From NCBI GenBank assembly GCA_035629175.1, contig DASPIL010000040.1:1-40254 (forward strand): a DNA stretch of 40,254 bases. The letters are read 5' to 3'. The notes under the pieces are model-generated. The model made no database searches. It was not told the origin of the DNA and saw only the letters and a program-made list of their open reading frames with translations. The stretch is from Verrucomicrobiia bacterium. GTDB taxonomy: Bacteria > Verrucomicrobiota > Verrucomicrobiia > Limisphaerales > DASXHY01. Made by a program: the position numbers and the translations under genes. Of the stretch, positions 33,189 to 40,254 are shown piece after piece. The number at the start of each line of letters is the position of its first letter. The stretch's first letter is position 1.

Positions 33189-33324
33189 GTCCCCCGTTTG
33201 CGTCCACCTTCCCGATCGTAATCCGGTTTGTTGAACAAGACGCTGTAGCGATACGGCGATTACCCCATCCCGCATTCTCCAAAGTACTTGTCTTGGGTTG
33301 TGCGCTTCGGCTTCATCTTCAAAC

Positions 33325-34854
33325 ATGCAATTTATGTCCTTGATCCCTTCGCGGCTTTTGGTTGCAGGGCTGCTTCTCCTGCTCGGGTCTGAGCGCGTGT
33401 TCGCTGCTGTACTTGGCTCAACACCCGAAATTCAAATCATCGAGCCGCAGCGCGGAACCCGCATTGCACCTGGCTCGCCGATTCGACTGACAGCTTCCGT
33501 CTCTGAAACCAATGCACTGGAGCGCGTCGAGTTTTTTGCTGATGAGCGCTTTATAGGATCGGCTTCGAACGCGCCCTTTTCGATCGTCTGGACCAATGTT
33601 CCCGAAGGCGTATATGACTTCTCGGCCCAATTGAACCGCGAGAACGCGCCCGTCGTCCGCTCCGACATTGTCACGATCCGGGTGACCCGCGGGATGGCTT
33701 CCCCGCAGTGGATTCAAAAGCTCTCCGTTGAGTATCCGTTCCTGCGATACCGCCTCTGGGGAAACGAGCTTTGGAAATACATCTTCTCGCTGGTTTATAT
33801 CTTCTTGGCGTTCTACGTCTCCAAATTCCTCGATTTCCTTACGCGAGTGTGGCTGAAGCGATGGGCCGCCAGGACAACCACTCAATTCGACGACCTGCTC
33901 CTGGAACTGCTCAACGGTCCAATCAAAGTCGTGGCATTCATCATCTTCCTGCGCGTCGGTTTGGACGTTTTCGATTGGCCAGCCCTGGTTCAACGCGTTC
34001 TCGCCAAGGCATTCACTATCGTCGTGGCGCTCAGCCTGACCTACATGGTGTTGAAATTTATCGATCTGCTGATGGGCTATTGGCGTGGCCGGGTGCGGCA
34101 TGATACGGATCGCCACTTCGACGAACAACTTTTCCCGATCATTCGCAAGAGCCTCAAGGTGTTCATCATCGTCGTTGCCGCGCTCGTCACGCTCGACAAC
34201 GTGGGGATCGACGTCACCGCCGCGATCGCGTCCCTCTCGATCGGCGGATTGGCTGTCGGCCTGGCCGCGCAGGATACCATCGCGAACCTGTTCGGCGCAG
34301 TTTCAGTATTCGTGGACAAGCCGTTCCGCGTCGGCGACTTCATCGACCTGGGCGGGACAAAGGGGAGCGTGGAGAGCATCGGATTGCGCAGCACGAGGCT
34401 GCGTCATCCCGATGGACACCTCATCACGGTGCCAAATAAAACGATGGGCAACTCCACGATCACAAACGTCACACGCCGTCCCAACATCAAGACCGAGCTT
34501 AACATTGGAATCACCTACGACACGTCGCCTGAAAAGGTGCGGCTGGCTTTGAAGATCCTCGAGGATGTTTATCGCGGCAATGCCGCAACGCACGATCTGA
34601 TGCTCAGCTTTAATCGCTTTGCCGATTCTGCATTGAACATCTCGGTCGTTCACTGGTGGAAAGGAACCGACTTTCGCGCGTATCTCGCGGGAATGCAGGA
34701 GATGAATCTCGCAATCAAACAGCGTTTCGATGCCGAAGGAATCAGCTTCGCCTTCCCTTCGCAGACGGTTTACTTGAAACAGGATTCGGAGTGGAAGCTG
34801 CAGGAGCGATCGCAGGACCAGGCAAAGACCGAACCTGGAACGGGCAAAGACTAG
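33325..34854 (+). CDS. MscS-family mechanosensitive channel with N-terminal Ig-like domain
   Basis: This 509-residue membrane protein has a signal peptide (LLVAGLLLLLGSERVFA). A periplasmic Ig-like domain of the Big_7 type follows (about residues 30-110: VEFFADERFIGSASNAPFSI, PEGVYDFSAQL). Next are transmembrane helices at about 142-160, 190-210, 220-245 and 270-290, and the MscS pore/beta region. The pore helix is DVTAAIASLSIGGLAVGLAAQDTIANLFG, followed by DKPFRVGDFIDLGGTKGSVESIGLRSTRL and the NKTMGNSTITN motif. It would release solutes on hypo-osmotic shock. Joining an Ig-like domain to MscS is unusual and may bind cell wall or polysaccharide. ATG 33325 is chosen, although ATG 33334 is also possible. 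It is convergent with argF, 20 nt apart. Confidence 0.92.
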   Translation: MQFMSLIPSRLLVAGLLLLLGSERVFAAVLGSTPEIQIIEPQRGTRIAPGSPIRLTASVSETNALERVEFFADERFIGSASNAPFSIVWTNVPEGVYDFSAQLNRENAPVVRSDIVTIRVTRGMASPQWIQKLSVEYPFLRYRLWGNELWKYIFSLVYIFLAFYVSKFLDFLTRVWLKRWAARTTTQFDDLLLELLNGPIKVVAFIIFLRVGLDVFDWPALVQRVLAKAFTIVVALSLTYMVLKFIDLLMGYWRGRVRHDTDRHFDEQLFPIIRKSLKVFIIVVAALVTLDNVGIDVTAAIASLSIGGLAVGLAAQDTIANLFGAVSVFVDKPFRVGDFIDLGGTKGSVESIGLRSTRLRHPDGHLITVPNKTMGNSTITNVTRRPNIKTELNIGITYDTSPEKVRLALKILEDVYRGNAATHDLMLSFNRFADSALNISVVHWWKGTDFRAYLAGMQEMNLAIKQRFDAEGISFAFPSQTVYLKQDSEWKLQERSQDQAKTEPGTGKD

Positions 34855-34874
34855 CCGATCCGCGCAAGCTTCGA

Positions 34875-35774
34875 CTAGCTGCGCACCGCCCAGCTTAGTA
34901 TCGATTTCTGCACGTGCAGCCGATTCTCGGCTTCGTCAAAAATCGTGCCGGCGTTTGCCTCGAACGTGGACTCGTCGATTTCTTTCCCCCTGTACGCAGG
35001 GAGGCAATGCATCACCAATGCGGCAGGCTTCGCTCGCTTCACCAGTGAGGCATTGATCTGGTAACCGCTCAGAATTTCCATCCGCTCGGCGGCTTCAGCT
35101 TCCTTGCCCATCGAAATCCATACATCAGTGTAAAGCAGGTCGGCGCCTTCCGCCGCAGCGTGAACATCGTCAGTGACGGAAATCGTGCCCCCTGCCCGCT
35201 TCAATAATTCAGGCGAAGGTTGGAACGCTCGGGGCGCCGCGATTCGCAATTCGAAACCGAACTTCGATGCCGCCCAAATCCAGGAATTGGCAACGTTGCA
35301 CGCCCCGTCCCCAATGAACGCCACTCGTTTCCCCTCAATCGATCCGCGTTTCTCCTGAAACGTGTGCACATCGGCAAGGATCTGGCAGGGATGCTCGTCA
35401 TCGGTCAACGCATTGATCGTAGGGATCCCGGAGTAATGGGCAAATTCCTCCACGTCCTGCTGGGCAAAGGTTCGGATCACCGCGCCATGAACCATGCGCC
35501 CGAGCACGCGCGCCGTGTCCTTGATCGGTTCGCCGCGCCCGAGCTGGATGTCATGCGCGCTGAGAAACATCACGTCGCCGCCCAGCTCGCGGATTCCGAC
35601 TTCAAACGACACGCGGGTCCGCGTGGAAGACTTGGCGAAGATCACTGCCCAGCTCTGCCCGGCCAGGGGTTGTGATTGATGATTTCCGCGTTCACGTTTG
35701 AGCGCGGCAGTGTTTGCCAGAATGGAATCCATCTCCGCGCGCGACAACGATTCAATACTCAGCAGATGTTTCAT
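34875..35774 (-). CDS. argF: ornithine carbamoyltransferase ArgF
   Basis: ArgF makes citrulline from ornithine and carbamoyl phosphate in arginine synthesis. The 299-residue protein shows the carbamoyl-phosphate loop STRTR (50-54) and HPCQ (128-131). The ornithine-specific DVWISMG loop (217-223) and HCLP (256-259), with its active-site Cys, follow. DVWISMG separates it from aspartate carbamoyltransferases. The start at 35774 (MKHLLSIESLS) is standard. It lies 37 nt after argD on the same strand, so argD-argF is an operon. Other arginine genes (argB, argC, argG) are not in the window. Confidence 0.96.
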   Translation of the reverse strand: MKHLLSIESLSRAEMDSILANTAALKRERGNHQSQPLAGQSWAVIFAKSSTRTRVSFEVGIRELGGDVMFLSAHDIQLGRGEPIKDTARVLGRMVHGAVIRTFAQQDVEEFAHYSGIPTINALTDDEHPCQILADVHTFQEKRGSIEGKRVAFIGDGACNVANSWIWAASKFGFELRIAAPRAFQPSPELLKRAGGTISVTDDVHAAAEGADLLYTDVWISMGKEAEAAERMEILSGYQINASLVKRAKPAALVMHCLPAYRGKEIDESTFEANAGTIFDEAENRLHVQKSILSWAVRS

Positions 35775-35811
35775 TTCCGAAAAGGGTGCAGTGTGCGAGG
35801 AACAGGGGAAA

Positions 35812-37104
35812 TTAACCAGCCAATTTGCTGGCCGTGGCTTCTATGATTCGCAACCCCTCCTCCGCTTCACCCGGCTTCAGATTCAATGCGGGCAACAGGC
35901 GGATGACGTGCAATCCAGCAGGAATGGCCAGCAATCCCGCCGCGTGCAACAGGTTCACAAACCGGATTGACTGCGGCTTCGACATATCACCCGCGAGACT
36001 TTGAATTCCGGCCGCCAGTTCAAATCCAAGAATCAAACCCAAACCGCGGGCTTCCCGAATCACTGTGGGATATTTTCGTGCGAGCTCCTTCAGCCCGTTC
36101 CGCAGGAATTCACCGGTGACGCGCACGTTGTCGATTAGGTTTTCGCTGCGGATCACTTCAAGGATTCGCAAGGCAACCGCGCAGCCAAGAGGTGTTCCAC
36201 CGAAGGTGGTTCCATGGGTGCCCGGTCCCAGAAGATCCTGGTAGGGTTGCCGAATCCAAAATGCGCCCATTGGGAAACCGCCACCAAGCGATTTTGCCAT
36301 CGACAGCCCATCAGGCAGAAAACCGCTTTGGCCCATGTCATCCTGCTCAAGAATCCGTTGAAACGCCTGGAATCGCCCGGTGCGGAAATGCCCATCTTGG
36401 ACACCATCCATCAGGAGCAACAGCTTGTGGTCATCGCAAATCTTTCGAAGTCCGAGCAGATATTCAGGCGTGGCTGGATTCAAGCCCCCCTCGCCCTGGA
36501 TGCACTCGATCAATATCGCGGCGGTCGCGGGCGAGATCGCCTGCCGTATGGCGTCGAGATCATTGTAGGGCACATGCCGGAAGCCTTCCACCATGGGCTC
36601 GAAACCCTTCTTCACCTTTTCCTGGCCTGTTGCTGAAATTCCAGCCAGCGTCCGCCCGTGAAATGAATTAATTGCGGTGATGATTTCGAACCGTCCTTCA
36701 TCGTGGCCGAATTTGCGGGCAAGCTTAAACAGGCCCTCATTGGCTTCCGCACCGCTGTTGCAGAAAAAAACTTTCCCGGGCGCAATCAGGCTCACGAGCT
36801 GTTGAGCCAACCGCCCCTGGGGCTCGTGAAAATAAAGGTTCGAAACGTGCACGAGCTTTCGAGATTGTTCGACCAGCGCTTCCGTGATTGCTGGATGCGC
36901 ATGCCCCAACGACGTGACCGCGATGCCTCCGCCAAAATCCAAATACCGGCGGCCAGCAACGTCGAACAGGTGACTGCCTGAGCCGTGGCTGAACGCGATG
37001 TCAAAGCGGCCGTAGGTCGGCGCGACATTCTGGTTAAACAGCGCCTGAACCGTCGCGAGGTCGTTCCGCACGATGGACGGCGGAGTTGGAACAATCTCTT
37101 TCAT
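35812..37104 (-). CDS. argD: acetylornithine aminotransferase ArgD (class III, altered DEVQ segment)
   Basis: ArgD transfers an amino group to N-acetylglutamate semialdehyde, using PLP. The 430-residue protein has the class III features FFCNSGAEANEGLFKLAR, NSFHGRTLAG, GEGGLNPATPEYL, and the PLP lysine Lys271 in LSMAKSLGGGFPMGAF followed by GTHGTTFGGTPLGCAVAL. The usual DEVQCGMGRTG reads DGVQDGHFRTG at 233-243. The PLP-binding Asp233, Val235 and Gln236 are kept, but Glu, Cys, Met and Gly are changed. Activity is probably retained, but sequencing error or local rearrangement should be excluded. The start at 37104 has no Shine-Dalgarno and lies next to an A/T run. It is followed by argF. Confidence 0.93.
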   Translation of the reverse strand: MKEIVPTPPSIVRNDLATVQALFNQNVAPTYGRFDIAFSHGSGSHLFDVAGRRYLDFGGGIAVTSLGHAHPAITEALVEQSRKLVHVSNLYFHEPQGRLAQQLVSLIAPGKVFFCNSGAEANEGLFKLARKFGHDEGRFEIITAINSFHGRTLAGISATGQEKVKKGFEPMVEGFRHVPYNDLDAIRQAISPATAAILIECIQGEGGLNPATPEYLLGLRKICDDHKLLLLMDGVQDGHFRTGRFQAFQRILEQDDMGQSGFLPDGLSMAKSLGGGFPMGAFWIRQPYQDLLGPGTHGTTFGGTPLGCAVALRILEVIRSENLIDNVRVTGEFLRNGLKELARKYPTVIREARGLGLILGFELAAGIQSLAGDMSKPQSIRFVNLLHAAGLLAIPAGLHVIRLLPALNLKPGEAEEGLRIIEATASKLAG

Positions 37105-37267
37105 TATTTTTTTTGAAACGGAAGAAATCTTTAGCAGGAGTAACCCCGGATGAAAGCGGAATGTTTTCCGGCGGCCGCCGCATGAGAACAGGCTCCCCGC
37201 TCAGCAAAGCGCACTTCTCACCAACCCTCCTACTTGAGGCTTGGCAGAATTGGCGATTCCCGCGCCT

Positions 37268-40132
37268 CTAATTCGGTTTGACCGCGCGAAAGAAGCGTTG
37301 GGCGCGATCAGCCGGGCCGGCGGTGATATCCAGCAGGCCCACGGCGGGAAGCGTGTTCGTCGCTACGGTCTCCCAATGGGAAAGATTTGTTGACGCCTGA
37401 ATCCAGTAGGTCGCCCAGGGCGCCCCGGTAATTTGAAAGCGAAAACCGCCCGGTCCATCTGAAATGGCGGACAGCGCCGGAGGGGCATTGGTGCTGACAA
37501 GAATTGAATTCATCGCGAAGGCGCGGCGTCCATCGGGCCACTGCACCTCGGCTTCGATCCAGTGCAAACCCTCCTGTTCGCCCGGCGTGAAGGTAAACGT
37601 CGTGTCCCCGAACGTTGGTTCTGCACCGCGTGCTTCCCAGATGATTTTGGTGCCTGTCAGGTTGGTGTCGGCAACCTGCAACGTCACGGTCACTGGCCGG
37701 CCTGGCGGGGTTGCGATCGAAGAAACCGAAAGCGCCGCATTTGTGGATCGCCAGGGCTGGTTTGTCAGTGCCGTTTTTGCAGCCAGCCACGCAGCAACGG
37801 CGAAGCTTCGCACAGTGTTCGCCGTCGATGCTTCCGTGCTGACGTTCCAGAAATCAGCCCACCGGTCGTAAAACGGATAGGGACCGGATTCAAGGCCGTC
37901 CGATGGCCAGGTTAATGCAGATAGTTCGCCGCCATACAGCCACGTCCACACAAACCCTTCCTGTATGTTCCCAATGGGCACGCCAATTTTCGGCAGCACG
38001 CGATGGTCGTTGGCCGAGTATTGATCCACTACTTCGCGCTGCCGTTTCCATCCGATCCCCGTGAGATAACTGACATTGACTGGATTACAGCCGGTCTCGA
38101 AGTTGATGTTGAGAAGGATCGCATCGAGATAATCGGATTGGGGTGCGAATTCGTGCGCAACGACGATGTCAAAGGCCTGCTCGGTTGAATAATACCAGCC
38201 AGCCTTCCGGATCGTTTTGTTGATTTCGGGGAAACTGCTTCCGTATGCGTGCTCGTGTGACCAGCGGAGATTATCCTCCGCGCAATCGGCGATCGCCTCG
38301 ATGCACTTTGCGTGATAGGCCAGATCGATTTGGTGGGTTTGCAATCGTCCACTGCGCACAGCAGCGGCGTACGATCGAACAGCGTTCCCGTACGCGGCAT
38401 ACATTTTCCACCAACCCCAACGCATCGTGGAGGGATCGAGCGGATCGGGAAATCGGGCCTTCAGAATGGTGTGATAATCAGGATCTCCTGTTGCGAGGAA
38501 CAACTCGCAAGCCGCCCACGCCAGATCGTCTCGATCAGTGAATGCATCATCGAAATGCATGATCCGCTGGTAAGCCCCCTCTTCGCCGTGAACGGCTAGG
38601 GCGTTGGTCAGGAACCGCCATCCGCGTTGTGCGCTCAAAAAGTAATTGCTGCTGGCCTGTGGATACGCGGCCTTGAACCTCGGAGATGACGCGCATTGGA
38701 CAAGCGCAGCGACGGCCGCCGCTGTCGTTGCCGTGTTCTTGGGCCAGACCACCTGCGGATCGCCGTGTTCCGGAAGCACGTCGAACTCATACTCCCGCTC
38801 CTGCGGATGGATCATGTAGTAAAAGCCGCCATCAGCGTCCTGCATTTTCACCAGGAAATCCGCCTCCCACTTCGCCTCCTGCAGCACATCGCTGATGCCA
38901 TCGCCACTCTCGGGAATTCCCAGGTTATCGAGGCTTGCAACACCTGGGAGCGCATCGACTGCAAACATCATGATGTGAATTAATTGGGCGCTGTTCCAGC
39001 CCGGCTTGCTGTAATTAGCGGCCTCAAAGTGGCCGCCGGAAACATCGACTGGGCCAGGATTCACGAATGGATAAAGCTGTGCGGCAGGACTTGTCAGGCG
39101 CGGCGCCAGCTGGGGCGGGTTGTCAAAATTCGTGAAGCTGGCGTAATCCGCTATGGTGTTCCACGTGAACGTGAATGGGCCGGATGCATTCGTGGCAACG
39201 GCTGCGGGTGCGGTGTGATCCGCTGCATGAGTGAAGCGCGTGAACGGCATTGAAACATCAAACCCGCTGCGCTGGTGAAACATTCCAAGTGCATACGTTC
39301 GCGCGAGCAACATCCCGAAACCTTCACTGATGCGGAAGGGAAGCGATGCCCCCATGCCGGGAACAGCGAGGCGATATTCACCTGGCGTGCTGAAGCTCCC
39401 GAAGTCGGCTTCATACACCTGCTGATAGGGAGCTGGCGAATACGTGAACCCGATCTCGGGCCGCTGCTGAAGAGATCCGTCGAACACTGGAAGGCCCGTC
39501 GCAGTTGAAATGATTTGGAACCGATTTGTCGGTATCATCAATTCCCCCAGGTTTCCTGCTGCGTACCCGACCATCGCCTTTTTTGGCAGCGCAGGAAGGT
39601 AGCCTTCATGATTCACGTGAATCGCCGGGTTCAGGCGCAGAGGGTGGGCAGTTGCAAAGAAGCTTAGGTTCGTGGGCCACAGGGTTCCATCGTTGACGAC
39701 CTGGACAACCTGCCCAGGATTCACCGGGTGCATGAGAACGAGATAAAGATGATTCGCGATGCGAAGGTCCCAATTGTTTAGCGGCGCATAAATGGGACGC
39801 CGCTTGAACCCTACGGTGCTGACGGTGTTGGTAATGCCGTCGACAATGACCCGAATGCTGGAAAGGTCGGGAGGAGCAAATTCATCTGCATCATTGATCC
39901 AGTTCCAGTTTTGAACGGGAGCCAACCCCGGCGGCTTCGTATTGACGCGAACCATCTCGAGCACCGTTGGAGAAAGTATTTCGAGCGCATGATCCCCGAT
40001 GGCAGGCATTTGGAGATTCGCGAACGTCTCGTTGATTGCAAGAACCCGCACCGGCACGATCGACAGCACAGCCAGAAGGCACCAACGAATGAAGATCGTT
40101 CCAAACTGCGGGACATCGAGACACGTGTTCAT
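37268..40132 (-). CDS. exported glycoside hydrolase family 9-like protein with altered catalytic motif
   Basis: This 954-residue protein has a signal segment (IFIRWCLLAVLSIVPVRVLA). An N-terminal domain of about 130 residues is followed by an Ig-like CelD_N domain (NHEGYLPALPKKAMVGY from residue 174). The (alpha/alpha)6 GH9 domain covers about 265-790, and C-terminal Ig-like/sandwich domains about 800-954, ending RFFRAVKPN. GH9 normally has DAGDY after VSGG; here it is VSGGHFEAANYSK (Glu370, Asn373), so the catalytic base Asp is Asn. Conserved-looking GH9 context includes PESGDGISDVLQEAKWEADFL, DADGGFYY, TGCNPVNVSYLTG and a candidate acid Glu767 in VSTEAS. It may bind glycan or use another mechanism. 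It appears monocistronic; nothing is seen at 40133-40254. Confidence 0.85.
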   Translation of the reverse strand: MNTCLDVPQFGTIFIRWCLLAVLSIVPVRVLAINETFANLQMPAIGDHALEILSPTVLEMVRVNTKPPGLAPVQNWNWINDADEFAPPDLSSIRVIVDGITNTVSTVGFKRRPIYAPLNNWDLRIANHLYLVLMHPVNPGQVVQVVNDGTLWPTNLSFFATAHPLRLNPAIHVNHEGYLPALPKKAMVGYAAGNLGELMIPTNRFQIISTATGLPVFDGSLQQRPEIGFTYSPAPYQQVYEADFGSFSTPGEYRLAVPGMGASLPFRISEGFGMLLARTYALGMFHQRSGFDVSMPFTRFTHAADHTAPAAVATNASGPFTFTWNTIADYASFTNFDNPPQLAPRLTSPAAQLYPFVNPGPVDVSGGHFEAANYSKPGWNSAQLIHIMMFAVDALPGVASLDNLGIPESGDGISDVLQEAKWEADFLVKMQDADGGFYYMIHPQEREYEFDVLPEHGDPQVVWPKNTATTAAAVAALVQCASSPRFKAAYPQASSNYFLSAQRGWRFLTNALAVHGEEGAYQRIMHFDDAFTDRDDLAWAACELFLATGDPDYHTILKARFPDPLDPSTMRWGWWKMYAAYGNAVRSYAAAVRSGRLQTHQIDLAYHAKCIEAIADCAEDNLRWSHEHAYGSSFPEINKTIRKAGWYYSTEQAFDIVVAHEFAPQSDYLDAILLNINFETGCNPVNVSYLTGIGWKRQREVVDQYSANDHRVLPKIGVPIGNIQEGFVWTWLYGGELSALTWPSDGLESGPYPFYDRWADFWNVSTEASTANTVRSFAVAAWLAAKTALTNQPWRSTNAALSVSSIATPPGRPVTVTLQVADTNLTGTKIIWEARGAEPTFGDTTFTFTPGEQEGLHWIEAEVQWPDGRRAFAMNSILVSTNAPPALSAISDGPGGFRFQITGAPWATYWIQASTNLSHWETVATNTLPAVGLLDITAGPADRAQRFFRAVKPN

Positions 40133-40254
40133 TCCGCCTGTTGTGGAGAGACATTACACTTGGGACAATCAGGAGAGCGCCCCACCCGGGACGAGAAAAC
40201 ACCGTAGCCGGGCAATCCCGTCAGGAACCTGCGTAAATCCACAGGCACAACAGG

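Larger units (their letters stand above)
32715..33324. other. 610-nt divergent region between typA and mscS
   Basis: This gap holds a palindromic tandem repeat (32870-32917) and a 56-codon open frame (33018-33188), both listed separately. The rest shows no recognisable gene, RNA or clear promoter. The typA promoter must lie at its left end and the mscS promoter at its right end. Confidence 0.5.

Overview
The window looks like chromosomal DNA from a Verrucomicrobiota-type bacterium, probably the Pedosphaera/Limisphaerales side of the phylum. This is inferred from gene content and style, not from a marker gene. The pointers are a GloVer-type tandem-repeat exported protein (8251-9663), a planctomycete/verrucomicrobial-type small c-type cytochrome (18377-18778), a long plant/cyanobacterial-type IspH, exported proteins ending in a verrucomicrobial-style C-terminal domain, a moderately high G+C composition, and many starts without a clear Shine-Dalgarno. 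Apart from a transposase fragment at the left edge there is no phage, CRISPR or integrative-element signature. The region is mostly chromosomal housekeeping and envelope genes with several unusual variants.

Layout. 1-111: start of an IS3-type OrfA running off the left edge. 240-3142: a dTDP-rhamnose module (rfbA, an NRS/ER-like reductase, rfbB). 3249-4181: a DCC thiol-disulfide protein divergent from rpiB, followed by a 10-bp-periodic intergenic repeat. 4320-8061: a minus-strand run with a two-subunit Fe-S fumarase, a small membrane protein, an SGNH esterase and a class D beta-lactamase. 8251-9663: the GloVer repeat protein. 9774-12927: glnK-amt with a strong terminator, and a divergent LysR regulator. 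12911-16186: a secreted hypothetical, tRNA-Pro(UGG), ispH and a dGTPase-like gene. 16190-18214: a minus-strand trio of a TerB-like protein, a membrane J-domain protein and a membrane-anchored hypothetical; the first two resemble a split DjlA. 18377-22224: a cytochrome c and a MacAB-type efflux system (adaptor, ATPase, permease). 22298-24972: a two-subunit molybdenum hydroxylase of the IorAB type. 25161-26898: a possible leader ORF, a polyprenyl-phosphate sugar-1-phosphate transferase and a degenerate nucleotidyltransferase/beta-helix protein, all with ATGA or TGATG junctions. 27015-30211: KaiC-like ATPase, histidine kinase and response regulator in overlapping genes. 30216-32714: PagL-like lipid A deacylase and typA. 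33325-34854: an MscS channel with an Ig-like domain. 34875-37104: argD-argF. 37268-40132: a large exported GH9-family protein.

How the genes fit together. The rhamnose module, the sugar-phosphate transferase pair, PagL and the MscS channel all concern the envelope and surface polysaccharide. The KaiC-kinase-regulator operon sits directly downstream of the sugar-transferase pair and is the strongest candidate for a poorly described signalling system: a double-domain KaiC homologue whose CII phosphorylation sites have changed, joined by 26-nt overlaps at both junctions to a kinase with a degenerate receiver-like N-terminus and to an Rcp1-like single-domain receiver, with no kaiA or kaiB in the window. 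Other items for a second look are the NRS/ER-like enzyme that may replace both RmlC and RmlD, the split DjlA arrangement, the GH9 protein whose catalytic DAGD motif reads EAAN, an ArgD with an altered DEVQ segment, and the intact class D beta-lactamase. All family assignments are from reading motifs; no database search was possible.
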